Positions 48,172 to 57,929 are shown, numbered from the stretch's first letter. The stretch is 64,000 nucleotides of DNA from Bin5 sp965204525 (GCA_965204525.1 OZ241994.1:806001-870000), one strand, 5' to 3'. The notes: generated by a model from the letters alone, not told the origin. A program made the numbers and translations.

Positions 48172-50853
48172 CTAGACTCCTCCATATATGCGCAGGTAGT
48201 GGACGTAGCAGATGAGTATGCCTTGCAGGTAGCGGCGCGTCCTGTGGTAGGGGACGTTGTAGATGAACAGGGCGTCGTCCGGGTCGGTGCGGCTGAGCCA
48301 GTATTTGGCCTTGCGGGGGCCGGCGTTGTAACCGGCGAGGGCGGCTATGTCGTTGCCGCCGGTATAGTCGCGCGCCCAGCGCAGGTAGTATGCGCCGAAA
48401 CGGATGCTGACGATGGGATAGTCGAGGAGCTCGGTGGAGTAGTTGGGGTAGTTGAGCGTTCGGGCGATCTCCCAGCCTGTGCCGGGAAGGATCTGCATGA
48501 GACCGCGGGCGCCGGCATAGGAACGGGCGACAGGATCGAAGCGGCTCTCCTGAAAGATGAGGCCGTACAGAAGCTGAGGGGCGAACTGAAACTCTTTGGC
48601 CTCCTTTTCGACCAGGCGGGCGTAGTGTCCGGGATAGGCGAAACGCTGGATGAAGAGCGGCGCCTGGGCAGTACGCTCTGCCGGGCTGAGCTCGATGAGA
48701 CGGTGGGCAGCCGAAATGGAGAGCCGGTTGGCGCCCGATTTGTGGAAACGCAGCATGAGGGGATAAAGCGCGGCCGGGTCGTTGTAAGAACGCCAGTAGA
48801 TCTGCTCCAACAGCTGCAATCCCTCGGCGCGGCGGCCCAACGCCAGCAGGATCTCGCCCTTGACGAGGTCCGGGTCGTTGAGCACGGTCCGGGGCAGCTC
48901 CCATGGCTGGACGCCGTCTGCGGCGGTGGCGGCGCCGGTGTTTTGGGCGCGCGGGAAACCGTGCGGGCCGCTCAGCCAGTCTTCGGCGAATGCGCGGCTG
49001 CCGTCGTCGCCGGGCAAGGCTGGCGCGGTTATGTCCAGGTCGGCCATGCGGGGGATGAGGTTCCGGCCGGGATGCGCGGCGTCGACGTCCAGGCTGGCCA
49101 GAATTCCGTAAAATGTTTCGGGGGCGCGGGCGGCGAGCGCATGCCAGTGGGCGCGCGCCTTTGTGACTTGGCCCTGGGCATGGTGGGCGCGGCCGAGCCA
49201 GTAGGTTGCAAAGTCCGGCTGCGTATTGGGATATTCGGAGAGCAGCCGCTCGAAGAGGTTGGCGGCGAGCTGGTAACGGCCGCGTTCGAAGGCGCCGATT
49301 CCGGCGACGGCCAGCCCGTCCGCGGCGCGCGGGCTGGCGGGGAAGGCATCCGCCAGCCTGAGCAGATCGGCGACAGCTTCGTCAAGCGGGTCGACCGCGA
49401 CGCGGACATCCTGTGCAGGGCGGGTGGCGGGGCGGGTCTCGGCGGCGAGGGAAGAGAGCGCGCTCAGCCACAGCGCTTCCGGCGCCAGCGGGTCGGCGGG
49501 ATGCTCTCTGGCGAATGTGCGGTAGATGCGGCGTCCTTCCGCGGGCGCGCCCTCTTCAAAGGCGGTGCGCGCCCGCGCCAGCCAGGCCTCGCCAAGGCAG
49601 ACACAGTTGGGAAAGCCGGTCAGGACGCGGTCGACGGCGAGGCGGGCCTCTGCCCACTGTTCCAACCCCATGCGGGCGCGGGCGATTCCCAGCCAGGCTT
49701 CGCCGGCGCGGGCGGCCTGCGGCGTTTCTGCAAGATAGTGTTCAAAAGCGGAGATGGCCGGCAGGTAGGCTTTGGCGAAGAGGTTGATCTCGCCGCGCAG
49801 GAGCGGGTCGACGGGCACGTCCCTGTTCACCAGTTGGGTGAGAGACAGGTAGGCGGCATCGCTGGCCGGGTTTTGGGTCAGCGCCATACGCCAGCGGTCG
49901 ATAGCGGTTTGTTCGTCGCCGGCCGCGGCATAGGCCATGCCGGCGCGATAGAGGTAGCCGGCGCGGTAGATGGGCAGCTCTCTGTAGCCGAGTATGTTGT
50001 CAAAGGCAAGGGCGGCCTGGTCCGGGTCGGCGTGTTGGAAGTCGGGGCCGCCGAGGATCTCGTCGTAGATGGAGGCGGCGTCGTGCCAGCGGCCGATACC
50101 TTCGAGCACGGCTGCCAGCCGCTCGAGGAGGCGGACTTGCTCGTCTGCGGTTATGGCTGCGGCGGCGGCGCGGCGGAGCGCGGCGGCGGCCTGCGCCCGT
50201 TCGTCTACGGCGAGCAATGCAGAGGCGATGCGCTCCTCTACGACACCGGAGAGCTGGGGCCGCTGCTCGAGGAAGGCGCGGTAGGCGGCCGCGGCTTCGG
50301 TGTGGCGGTCTACGCCGGCCAGGGCTTCGCCGCGCAGGAAGAGGCTGTTGATAAGGATCTGCGCCACCGTTTCTGCGGGTGCGGATGGCAGGGTGATCTC
50401 GCCGGCGGCGAGGGCGTCGCCCATGCGGTGGAGCTGCTCGAGGGCGTCGAGCGCCTGTTGCGGATTGTCACCGGCCAGGTAGGCCAGGGCGAGCCGGTAG
50501 AGGATTGCGGCGCGCTGCTGCGTGCGGGAGGCGGGGGGTGTCTGCGGCCCTTGGGCAGGCGCGGTCGGGAGGCTGGCCAGCAGCGTTTGCAGCAACTCTT
50601 GCTCCTGGTCGTAGTCGCCGATGCGGTGAAGGTAGGCGGCCTCATCGAGCAGGGATGCCGGCGCGGCAGGGGTGGGCGGGGTCGCAGCGGCGGGGAGGAG
50701 GGAGGCGGGCGCGGCGCGTCTGTCGCGACATGCGGACAGGAAGAAGGCCAGCAGGAGAAGTATGGAGAGGGAGACGGGCAGATGGAGTCGTGCCGGTCCC
50801 CCTCCATAACGCCACCCGGCGCAGGGAAGGCGGTTATGACTGCGAAAGTTCAC
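48172..50853 (-). CDS. Lytic transglycosylase lipoprotein with TPR-like repeats
   Basis: An 893-residue exported murein hydrolase. Lipobox LSAC near residue 42 follows a hydrophobic stretch. About 600 residues of helical TPR-like repeats (AYLAGDNPQQALDALEQLH type) precede a C-terminal SLT domain, as in Slt70. The SLT domain shows GLIFQESRFDP (catalytic Glu), GARGLMQILPGTG and ALAGYNAGP. The stop TAG lies inside the CTAG of an IS5-type end at 48161-48175. The C-terminus still looks near complete. GC content is visibly higher than in the flanking IS debris. Confidence 0.92.
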   Translation of the reverse strand: MNFRSHNRLPCAGWRYGGGPARLHLPVSLSILLLLAFFLSACRDRRAAPASLLPAAATPPTPAAPASLLDEAAYLHRIGDYDQEQELLQTLLASLPTAPAQGPQTPPASRTQQRAAILYRLALAYLAGDNPQQALDALEQLHRMGDALAAGEITLPSAPAETVAQILINSLFLRGEALAGVDRHTEAAAAYRAFLEQRPQLSGVVEERIASALLAVDERAQAAAALRRAAAAAITADEQVRLLERLAAVLEGIGRWHDAASIYDEILGGPDFQHADPDQAALAFDNILGYRELPIYRAGYLYRAGMAYAAAGDEQTAIDRWRMALTQNPASDAAYLSLTQLVNRDVPVDPLLRGEINLFAKAYLPAISAFEHYLAETPQAARAGEAWLGIARARMGLEQWAEARLAVDRVLTGFPNCVCLGEAWLARARTAFEEGAPAEGRRIYRTFAREHPADPLAPEALWLSALSSLAAETRPATRPAQDVRVAVDPLDEAVADLLRLADAFPASPRAADGLAVAGIGAFERGRYQLAANLFERLLSEYPNTQPDFATYWLGRAHHAQGQVTKARAHWHALAARAPETFYGILASLDVDAAHPGRNLIPRMADLDITAPALPGDDGSRAFAEDWLSGPHGFPRAQNTGAATAADGVQPWELPRTVLNDPDLVKGEILLALGRRAEGLQLLEQIYWRSYNDPAALYPLMLRFHKSGANRLSISAAHRLIELSPAERTAQAPLFIQRFAYPGHYARLVEKEAKEFQFAPQLLYGLIFQESRFDPVARSYAGARGLMQILPGTGWEIARTLNYPNYSTELLDYPIVSIRFGAYYLRWARDYTGGNDIAALAGYNAGPRKAKYWLSRTDPDDALFIYNVPYHRTRRYLQGILICYVHYLRIYGGV

Positions 50854-51240
50854 CGTTTGCCTGCCTGCCCGATAGCGATTGCTCTATCCCGACGATTGAC
50901 GGGCGTATGTCCTGACCTGCATAACTGTTTTTGCAAGTCATTATAAGTTTAGCAGATCCGGCGTGTGATTTCAGTATCATTTCTGTGATATTACTCTCTT
51001 TTTTGTATCAGTTTCGCGTCAATATGCGGAAATCCGTATAACCGGGCGCGGCCAAGTCGGTTCCACTGACCTGGCAGGGGATATGAAGCGTGCCCAGGCG
51101 TGAGAATCGAAAAGGGGGACAGCAGCGCAGCCGCCTGACAAGGCGCTCTTTAACTCCGAATTCAGGTTATACAGGTATATATACAGGACGCTTCAATAGA
51201 GCCCATGACCTCTTTGTCCGCGGAGAACACCATTCTTGGA
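50854..51240. other. Intergenic region with an IS982-type end
   Basis: No gene supported. An AT-rich run (50935-51045) upstream of the transglycosylase may hold its promoter. An inverted IS982 end is at 51153-51167. Confidence 0.45.
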
Positions 51241-51680
51241 TCCGCGAAGTTACGCTGCAGGGTCGCGAAAAACACCAAAGGCGTATCGGATTTTCTTAGC
51301 GAGGGTGAAACGCCAGTTGACAGTCGATGCAGAAGCATTGCGGCGGTTTTGCCAAGCTGAGACTTGCTGCGTCAAGGTCTGTTAGTCAGGGATGCGAGTT
51401 TGTGCGTGTTCAGATTGTCCATCACCATGACGATGGTGTCTACCTGCGGGAAATGGAGATCGACCAGGTCGCGCATGCAGTGGGCAAAATCGACCATGGT
51501 TCGGCGCTCTGTCACCTTGACATGACGCCAGGCTTGCAGAGGTGCGAAGCAGAGAAAGAGGTTGCCGGTGCCGGTGCCGTTGCGTTCATACTCGTAGTCA
51601 TATTTGGCCACCGTACCCGGTCGGGGCGGCAGAGGAAATTCCGACCCTACAGCCGACAAGCCCTGCTGAAAGTGCCGTGT
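51241..51680 (-). pseudogene. IS630-family transposase remnant
   Basis: The minus strand encodes TVAKYDYEYERNGTGTGNLF, APLQAWRHVKVTERRTMVDF and TIVMVMDNLNTH, typical of the DDE core of IS630-type transposases (second Asp in MDNLNTH). The frame ends soon after (51372). A C-terminal piece VNWRFTLAKKIRYAFGV appears in another phase near 51310-51255. The gene is shortened and frameshifted. Confidence 0.8.
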
Positions 51681-51712
51681 GGGTGATTGGGACCGGAAAA
51701 GCGATGCCTGAC

Positions 51713-52618
51713 TTACTCGTTCTTTGCGATTACCCATTCCAACAAGCGCTTGGCGGCAAATATGGCGCCTAACAGAAGGAACACGCCTGCGCTCCAGCGA
51801 ACTCCGGTGAAGAACTGCGCACGAAGTCTTTCCAAGGCCAACGATTCTCCCAAGTCTCCCAGAATTCCAGGTTGCGGAACAATTTCACTCTGGTCGGAAG
51901 AAGAGGTCTGGCTCTCCGTTGTACCACTGCCGTTACCTTGCGAAGGCGGCGGCGGAGTTGTCGTTGGCTCCTCCGTTGTACCCTCGATGTTCGGCTGCTC
52001 TATTCGGACCTCAGCGACCGTAGGTTGCGGGTATGGTGTCGGCGTATCTATGGGAATCGGTGTCGGAGTTGGCCCGTCAGGAGTAGGTGTGATCGGATCC
52101 TGGCTGACACTTATGTTATGTACGAAGAACTCTCCATAGTTTCCATCCGGCCGTACGACCCGCAAACGCAGTGTATAAGTGCCTGGTGCAAGGACATCGG
52201 TATGCCACACACCCAGCTGTCCGTTGACAACCTGGCGTGGTTCCCCGTCGAAATATTTGTAGGCTTCCTCGCCCCTTGACGACTCCTTGTAGGAGAGCTC
52301 ATAGCGGGCGAAAGGCGTGCCGGTTGCCGTTCCCATGATCGGTACGGGCCCGCTGACACTGCTGCCTTGTTCGGGGGAGGTGATGCCGGACTGGGTAGTC
52401 TGTTCATTGCGGGCTTGTACTCGATCCAGTCGATAGTCTTGGAAGTGGTCACGCGACTCTTCCGCGCCGAATTGGTCCACAGCCGCATTGGAAGTGCCGG
52501 CAACGAGGGCCAGCCCAAACAATCCCGGGGCAAGTAGACTCAAAAGGTAGGGAACGAGCAGTTGCAAGCGTCGTAAATGTCTCTTGGGACGGGTTTTGCG
52601 ATTCTCAGTCATATGCAT
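51713..52618 (-). CDS. Exported, C-terminally anchored protein with Pro/Thr linker
   Basis: About 301 residues from the ATG at 52618 (an ATG at 52612 is also possible). A basic start and a signal or TM helix (LLVPYLLSLLAPGLFGLALVAG) lead to an extracellular domain with PVPIMGTATGTPFARYELSYKE and LAPGTYTLRLRVVRPDGNYGEFF, resembling Ig-like domains. A PTPTPIPIDTPTPYPQPT linker and a C-terminal helix (AGVFLLLGAIFAAKRLLEWV) follow. Lies 13 bases from the IS630 remnant's reading frame and follows dsbB-cyt c on the same strand. Ligand unknown. Confidence 0.75.
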   Translation of the reverse strand: MHMTENRKTRPKRHLRRLQLLVPYLLSLLAPGLFGLALVAGTSNAAVDQFGAEESRDHFQDYRLDRVQARNEQTTQSGITSPEQGSSVSGPVPIMGTATGTPFARYELSYKESSRGEEAYKYFDGEPRQVVNGQLGVWHTDVLAPGTYTLRLRVVRPDGNYGEFFVHNISVSQDPITPTPDGPTPTPIPIDTPTPYPQPTVAEVRIEQPNIEGTTEEPTTTPPPPSQGNGSGTTESQTSSSDQSEIVPQPGILGDLGESLALERLRAQFFTGVRWSAGVFLLLGAIFAAKRLLEWVIAKNE

Positions 52619-52716
52619 AACGGTCTTCTTCAAGCTTTGCGGGGCCGCATCTGATATTTCAGGGCCGTCGCCGTTTGCCACATCAGGCGATACATACCGG
52701 CCCAAAAATTGCAGAA

Positions 52717-53631
52717 CTACTGCAAAGACTTGATGTAAAGGACAATGTCACCAATCTGTTCGTCGGTCAGGTCTGACTGTCCACCTGAGGGCGGCATAGC
52801 GATGCCTGTGCGATTGTCCGACGCATCGGCGGCGCGCCCATCACGGATAACTGTCACCAGTTCGTCTTCAGTCAGTCCAGAAACATGAGGCGAGTCCGCC
52901 AAAGCAGTACCTAGTCCTTCCACACCTACCCCATGCTCCCCGTGGCAGGGGGCGCAGGCTTGTGCATACAGCGCAGCCCCGTTTTCCAGGCTCGTAGGCG
53001 TAGCTGACGGCGTAGGGGTTGGCGTCGGATCAGCAGGGAGATTGAGGAATGACAGATCTGAAACGAAGGGGAGTTCCACATCCGGCAAGGAAACATGAAC
53101 CTTCCCCGCCCGGGCGGCGCCGGCTACGTACAACCCTATCGCAATCAGCACCACAAAAGGCACCGGCCATCGCGGCCACTGATAGGGCCATGCTTTGCTG
53201 GCGCCTCCCGCTTCAGCGGCAATGACCATCAACATGCCGGTTGTAATGGCCATGAACCCGAACATTGCCAGAAGCGGAATCGTTATGAAACCGAACCAAT
53301 CGAGCCAGACCGTCGCACAGGTCACCCCAATTCCGCAGGAGGTCGGCGATCCAAAGTATGGTGTCTTTTGAAGCAGGAAATGATAGACGGCGACACCCTG
53401 GCCCACCAGTGAAAATGGCAAGACCAGATGCGGAAGATGAGGGTCCCTGCGCATAATCCCAAGAGTAAGTACTCCCGCGAGTGGATACATCAGGATGCGC
53501 TGGTACCAACAGAGAGTGCAAGGTGTAAAGCCACTCACTTCACTGAAATAGAGACTGCCCATCGTAGCGGTCCAGGCCGTGATGAGCGCCCCGTACAGAC
53601 CAAGTTTTGTCCAAAAGCGTGAACTGTTCAT
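52717..53631 (-). CDS. DsbB-like thiol oxidase fused to cytochrome c
   Basis: A 304-residue protein from the ATG at 53631. Residues 1-175 are a DsbB/BdbC-type four-helix membrane domain with C38-x-x-C41 (FTPCTLCWYQR) and a second pair C99/C105 (SCGIGVTC). A further helix and a TPTPTPSATPT linker lead to a class I cytochrome c domain (about 215-304) with CAPCH at 226-230 and a candidate axial Met279 (AMPPSGG). DsbB reoxidises DsbA and passes electrons to quinone. The fused heme domain suggests an alternative electron route. The dsbA-like gene is 20 bases upstream on the same strand. Confidence 0.9.
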   Translation of the reverse strand: MNSSRFWTKLGLYGALITAWTATMGSLYFSEVSGFTPCTLCWYQRILMYPLAGVLTLGIMRRDPHLPHLVLPFSLVGQGVAVYHFLLQKTPYFGSPTSCGIGVTCATVWLDWFGFITIPLLAMFGFMAITTGMLMVIAAEAGGASKAWPYQWPRWPVPFVVLIAIGLYVAGAARAGKVHVSLPDVELPFVSDLSFLNLPADPTPTPTPSATPTSLENGAALYAQACAPCHGEHGVGVEGLGTALADSPHVSGLTEDELVTVIRDGRAADASDNRTGIAMPPSGGQSDLTDEQIGDIVLYIKSLQ

Positions 53632-53650
53632 TGGAATCAGTTTCGCGTGT

Positions 53651-54490
53651 TCACTGGTCGGAGGACAGTCGTCTGTCGATTGCCGCCGAGACCGTCCCGT
53701 AGTCGAGCGGATTGTCAACGCGTACGCCGTCAACCAGCACGGTTGGCGTGCTGTTGTGTCCGGCTGTGCGAGCGGCCTGCAGGCTCTCCGATATGGTCAG
53801 TATATGCTCTTGATTTGTAAGACAGGATGCAAACGTATCTCGTTCGAGATCCAGTTCCACAGCGTAGTCAATCAGGCGCTCCATGAGAAATGCGTTCGCG
53901 CCGGAGGACGTTGCCTGGAAGACTCGATCATGGTAGACCCAGAACCGTCCTTGGTCGGCAGCACACTCGCTCGCTTGGGCGGCCAGGGACGCGCCGGGTT
54001 CGTGTTGCTGCAACGGAAAGTGCCTGAATTCCAACTTGACTTTTCCGGAGGAGATATAGTTGTCAACGATGCCGGGCTTTACGCGCTGGTTAAAGGCGGC
54101 ACATGCCGGACAGCGAAAGTCTTCCCAAGCTTGAACGGTTACCGGGGCATCGGGGTCGCCCAGGATGTTCCGATTCTGCCAAGCGGAAGAAATACCGGAA
54201 TAGTCGGGAAGTTCAACTGAAGTTGGTTCATTGTCAGTTGCCGCGGCCAGGATGACCGCCAACAGCCCTGCCAGCAAGGCAACCCCGCCGACAAAATAGA
54301 TGCTCAACGACAACCGCCGTCTGCTATTGGCAATCAGGTCTTTCGCTTTCACCAACTTGGTCCTTGCCTTTGCAATTGCGCTTCTGCCCAATCGCAGGGT
54401 ACAGAAACTGTGTACTGGCGGGCGTCTGGGCCTGGATTTCCCGCATTTGACCCTTATTTTGGGAAAAGGCCTGATATTGGAATATAGCAC
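53651..54490 (-). CDS. DsbA-like membrane-anchored thiol oxidoreductase
   Basis: Up to 279 residues. One TM helix (IYFVGGVALLAGLLAVILAAA) near 64-84 is followed by a thioredoxin-fold domain with C127-P-A-C130 (EDFRCPACAAFN), LEFRHFPLQQHEPGA and the cis-Pro loop NSTPTVLVDG. It introduces disulfides in exported proteins. The start is uncertain; TTG or GTG codons at 54355/54352 would give a shorter N-terminus nearer the membrane helix. It pairs with the DsbB-cytochrome c fusion downstream. Confidence 0.88.
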   Translation of the reverse strand: MLYSNIRPFPKIRVKCGKSRPRRPPVHSFCTLRLGRSAIAKARTKLVKAKDLIANSRRRLSLSIYFVGGVALLAGLLAVILAAATDNEPTSVELPDYSGISSAWQNRNILGDPDAPVTVQAWEDFRCPACAAFNQRVKPGIVDNYISSGKVKLEFRHFPLQQHEPGASLAAQASECAADQGRFWVYHDRVFQATSSGANAFLMERLIDYAVELDLERDTFASCLTNQEHILTISESLQAARTAGHNSTPTVLVDGVRVDNPLDYGTVSAAIDRRLSSDQ

Positions 54491-54668
54491 CGATTCCTGT
54501 ACTACACAAAACAGGGTTGGATTTTCCCAGCGGCCACTTCGACTGACTTTCGCTGCGGCTGCTTTCCGAGTAAGCTAACTCGGGAAAGCGCTCTTAGCCT
54601 TGCCCGGTTGTAGGATATGAGCAGGCATTCAAAATCACAGAGGTATACGGTTCGGAGGAATCGTCTCG

Positions 54669-55550
54669 ATGACAAAGAATAGTTCGCGATCGCGCGACTT
54701 CGAGAAGGAGAAACTCAAAGGAAAGGTAGCCGTCGTCACGGGCGCAAGTCGGGGCATCGGTGAAGCAATTGCCGATGCGCTGGCAGGGGAAGGCTGCCGG
54801 CTGATTCTGGCGGCGCGCAGTAAGGACAGGCTCGAGGAAGTTTCAAGTGGGCTGCGGCTGCGACACGGGGTAGAGGTCATGACAGTACCTACTGATATCG
54901 GCGACGAAGTCCAGGCCCGAAGGCTCATAGAAACAGCCGCGAGTCATTTTGGAGGTGTAGACATCCTGGTGAACAACGCCGGAATGGGCATTTACGGTGC
55001 TATGGACGAGCTGCATCTGGACGACCTCAGGAATGTCTTCGAGGTCAATTTCTTTGGCCCGCTTGCGGCACTACAAGCGGCCGTCCCTGTTATGCGCCGA
55101 AATGGCGGAGGTACCATTGTCAATGTCAGCAGTATAGTGGGCAAGTTTCCACAGCCTCTGGGGGGAGGCTACACGGCGACCAAGTTTGCGCTTCAGGGCG
55201 CGAGCGGCGCTGCCCGTGCCGAGTTGAAGCGTGACAACATAGACGTCGTTCTTGTTTGCCCTGGATTAACAAACACAGAGTTTTCACAGCATAGCCGGAT
55301 CAGCGTGCCAGGCGCTAAGCATCGGCAGGGCGAACGCCACTCACTCGGTCAAGGGGTCGAGCCGACAAGGGTCGGCCGCCGCACTGTGGCGGCGATAAAG
55401 CGAGGAGAGCGGGAGGTTTATGTGACCCTTTTTGATCGCGCCCTCGTGTGGTTCGCGTTGCATTTCCCCGGACTCTTGCAGTGGGCGCTCGTCTACGTCA
55501 CGCGTTACCGGCGAAAGCGGTTTGAAGAAGGCGAGCGTCCGCACGAATAG
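54669..55550 (+). CDS. Short-chain dehydrogenase/reductase
   Basis: A 293-residue cytosolic NAD(P)-dependent oxidoreductase. Cofactor motif TGASRGIG, NNAG, and the catalytic Ser-Tyr-Lys set (NVSSIVG; YTATK). The C-terminal hydrophobic stretch (LVWFALHFPGLLQWALVYVT) could associate with membrane. Substrate unknown. The ATG at 54669 follows a GGAGGAATCG stretch. Confidence 0.9.
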   Translation: MTKNSSRSRDFEKEKLKGKVAVVTGASRGIGEAIADALAGEGCRLILAARSKDRLEEVSSGLRLRHGVEVMTVPTDIGDEVQARRLIETAASHFGGVDILVNNAGMGIYGAMDELHLDDLRNVFEVNFFGPLAALQAAVPVMRRNGGGTIVNVSSIVGKFPQPLGGGYTATKFALQGASGAARAELKRDNIDVVLVCPGLTNTEFSQHSRISVPGAKHRQGERHSLGQGVEPTRVGRRTVAAIKRGEREVYVTLFDRALVWFALHFPGLLQWALVYVTRYRRKRFEEGERPHE

Positions 55551-55624
55551 GCGCGTTAGTCCGGTTTGACCAGGACAACAGTTGTCAGACCGGGTTTCCG
55601 CGACTCCCACTTGACCTCAAGCGC

Positions 55625-56659
55625 TCATTGTTGTCGAAAGAGTACCCACATTGGCTGCTTCCCTACTTCATAGGTATTCAAGTGTGACAGCAACCCGCTT
55701 TCAGGATCGATCGAGTATGCTGCTGCGTTGCCCGTCCCCTGTCCTGCGGCCAAAAGATACCGGCCTTCAGGGTCGATATTGAAGACTCGAGGGACTGCTT
55801 CCGTGCTCTGCCATCCCTGCAGTTTGATAGCTCCGCTTCCCATGTCGACCGAAAAGATGGCAATGCTTTCGTGGCCTCGATTCGTGACATAGAGTGTGCG
55901 CCCGTTCGGGTGCAGATGAATCTGGGCACAAGTGTTGGCGCCGGTAAACCCTTCAGGAAGAGACGAAATCGTTTGAAATGGGCGCAACGTACAGCCAACC
56001 TGACTTGACTGGGTTTGACCACTGCCTGGCCTGTCAAAATGGTAGGCAGTGACGCAGGACGCGTCCTCGTCCGACGTGTAAACAAACCGCTGATCGAGGG
56101 AAAAAACGAAGTGCCTTGGGCCAAGCCCATCAGCCGCGGCCACATGGGGCGCAGAAGGGTTGGGCGACAGCTGACCGGTTTGTTCGTCAAACTGGAACAG
56201 GAAGATACTGTTCGCTTCGAGCGGATGGGGCACAAGAGCGTAGCGGTTCGTTTCATCAGTCTCAATGCAGTGAGCGCGGGCAGCCGTCGTCACACTACAT
56301 GCTTCTGCGCCGATTGAGCCATCTGTCTCGATCCGGTGGACCATTGCCTTACCTGCTCGGTAATAGGCACTCATCAGAAAGCGGCCTGTCTTGTCAGGGG
56401 CGAGGTAACAAGCGTCAGCGTCCACCTGTCGCTTGTCCAGCAAGTGTAACCCGCCATCGCGCTCGATGCGAAATGCCGCCAGCTCTTTGCTGGCCCGCAG
56501 AGAGCAGTAAAGCGTGCGTCCATCGGGAGAGCTTGCCAATGCGGAAGGGCCCCCGACTGCGCGGACATCCTTGCACTGTTGCAATTTACCGTCACTTTCC
56601 ACTTCATAGATGCGGACCAGGTCGTCACCGGATACGGTTATGTAAACGAGTGTGGTCAT
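55625..56659 (-). CDS. Lactonase-type seven-bladed beta-propeller protein
   Basis: A 344-residue protein of the 6-phosphogluconolactonase (YbhE/Pgl, PF10282) family. Repeated blades read SPDGRTLYCSLRASKELAAF, LHPNGRTLYVTNRGHESIAIF and DPEGRYLLAAGQGTGNAAAYSID. GPRHFVFSLDQRFVYT matches the family signature. The ATG at 56659 (MTTLVYITVSGDD) is preferred to 56677. Substrate not established by sequence. Convergent with the SDR and divergent from the hydroxyacid dehydrogenase. Confidence 0.85.
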   Translation of the reverse strand: MTTLVYITVSGDDLVRIYEVESDGKLQQCKDVRAVGGPSALASSPDGRTLYCSLRASKELAAFRIERDGGLHLLDKRQVDADACYLAPDKTGRFLMSAYYRAGKAMVHRIETDGSIGAEACSVTTAARAHCIETDETNRYALVPHPLEANSIFLFQFDEQTGQLSPNPSAPHVAAADGLGPRHFVFSLDQRFVYTSDEDASCVTAYHFDRPGSGQTQSSQVGCTLRPFQTISSLPEGFTGANTCAQIHLHPNGRTLYVTNRGHESIAIFSVDMGSGAIKLQGWQSTEAVPRVFNIDPEGRYLLAAGQGTGNAAAYSIDPESGLLSHLNTYEVGKQPMWVLFRQQ

Positions 56660-56884
56660 GTTGGGCTCCTCGGGCAATAGGTTGAACGCCAGGAAGAAAG
56701 TTCCAAGGCCTCGTTTCCGTTCAGGAGTCAGTTCATTGCATTACTGACTGCAATGCCGGCATGGTTGGCAATCCATATTGCCTTTTCTTTCCCGCATCTC
56801 CCTCCTGGTTTGTGGGAAAGCGGCGACTGATGTAATGTTTGCGGAATCGAACCGTTTCCGAATTTCAAATGAGGCAAATTAGCG

Positions 56885-57856
56885 ATGGTGAAGAGAGTCT
56901 GGATGGAATGGCCCCTGCCGCCCGCAATGCTTCCGCAGATCACGGAGTTGGCAGAGATCGTCGATGACGGCGATATGGAAAGGCTACATGGCTCTACAGT
57001 AATTTCCGGCATTCGCCGCTATTATGACGGCGAATTCATGGATCGAGTCGGGCCAAAATTGCTGCAAATTGCCAAGCCCGGCATTGGTGTCGACAATATT
57101 GACCTCGACGCCGCTACAGCGCGCGGCATACTTGTTTGCAATACGCCCGACGCGCCGTCCGAGTCAACAGCGGAGCATGCAGTGGCACTTTTGATGGCGG
57201 TTGCCAAGCGGGTGATGGTCGGCGACATGCATTTGCGGGGAGCATCCGACATTGGACGGGGAGAGATGCTGGGCACTGAATTATTGGGCAGTTCTTTGGG
57301 CATCGTTGGTTTCGGACGAATCGGCCGGCGCGTAGCAGAGATGTGCGCGCTGGGAATCAGGATGAACGTTACCATTTTTGATCCGATTCTGCCAGACAGT
57401 TTCCAGTTGCCTGAGGGCGTTTCCCGGACTGCTGACCTGGATGCGATTTTCGCTGAGAATCAATTTGTAACACTGCACACACCGCTTCTTCCGGAGACAC
57501 ACCACCTCGCCAACGAAAGGCGGCTGCGTCTGATGAAGCGGGGCAGCTATCTCATAAATGCATCACGCGGGGGTGTCGTTGACGAGGCCGCCCTTATAAA
57601 GGTATTGAGCGAGGGACACCTGGCAGGCGCAGGGCTGGATGTCTTCGATCCCGAACCACCAGTGGCAGACAATCCCCTGCTGGCCATGAAGAATGTAGTC
57701 CTTACTCCCCACATAGCCTCTTACACGGAAGCCGGCATGGCAGCCATGCAGGCCGGGACGGTTGAAAACATCGCGAAGGTCTTAAAGGGTAAACGGCCGA
57801 CGTGGATTGCCAACCCGGAAGCGTGGCCAGGCCGGATGGAAAAGGTAGCGGCCTGA
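56885..57856 (+). CDS. D-isomer-specific 2-hydroxyacid dehydrogenase
   Basis: A 323-residue NAD-dependent dehydrogenase. Rossmann motif GIVGFGRIGRRVAEM, then LINASRGGVVDEAAL (conserved Arg nearby) and LTPHIASYTEAGM with the catalytic His. The catalytic Glu is expected in FDPEPPVADNPL. Substrate may be phosphoglycerate, glyoxylate or a sugar acid. Neighbours (creatininase, epimerase, lactonase) suggest catabolism of a small organic acid. Confidence 0.93.
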   Translation: MVKRVWMEWPLPPAMLPQITELAEIVDDGDMERLHGSTVISGIRRYYDGEFMDRVGPKLLQIAKPGIGVDNIDLDAATARGILVCNTPDAPSESTAEHAVALLMAVAKRVMVGDMHLRGASDIGRGEMLGTELLGSSLGIVGFGRIGRRVAEMCALGIRMNVTIFDPILPDSFQLPEGVSRTADLDAIFAENQFVTLHTPLLPETHHLANERRLRLMKRGSYLINASRGGVVDEAALIKVLSEGHLAGAGLDVFDPEPPVADNPLLAMKNVVLTPHIASYTEAGMAAMQAGTVENIAKVLKGKRPTWIANPEAWPGRMEKVAA

Positions 57857-57929
57857 CAGAGGCCGGGCGGCGATGCATCTCGCGGCCCGGCTTCCTCAAT
57901 TCAAACCATCTCTTCGAGAAATGTAGTTT

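Noticed and set aside
48142..50946. 934-codon + ORF opposite the lytic transglycosylase
   Set aside because: Long antisense frame caused by high GC; the minus frame has lipobox, repeats and SLT motifs.
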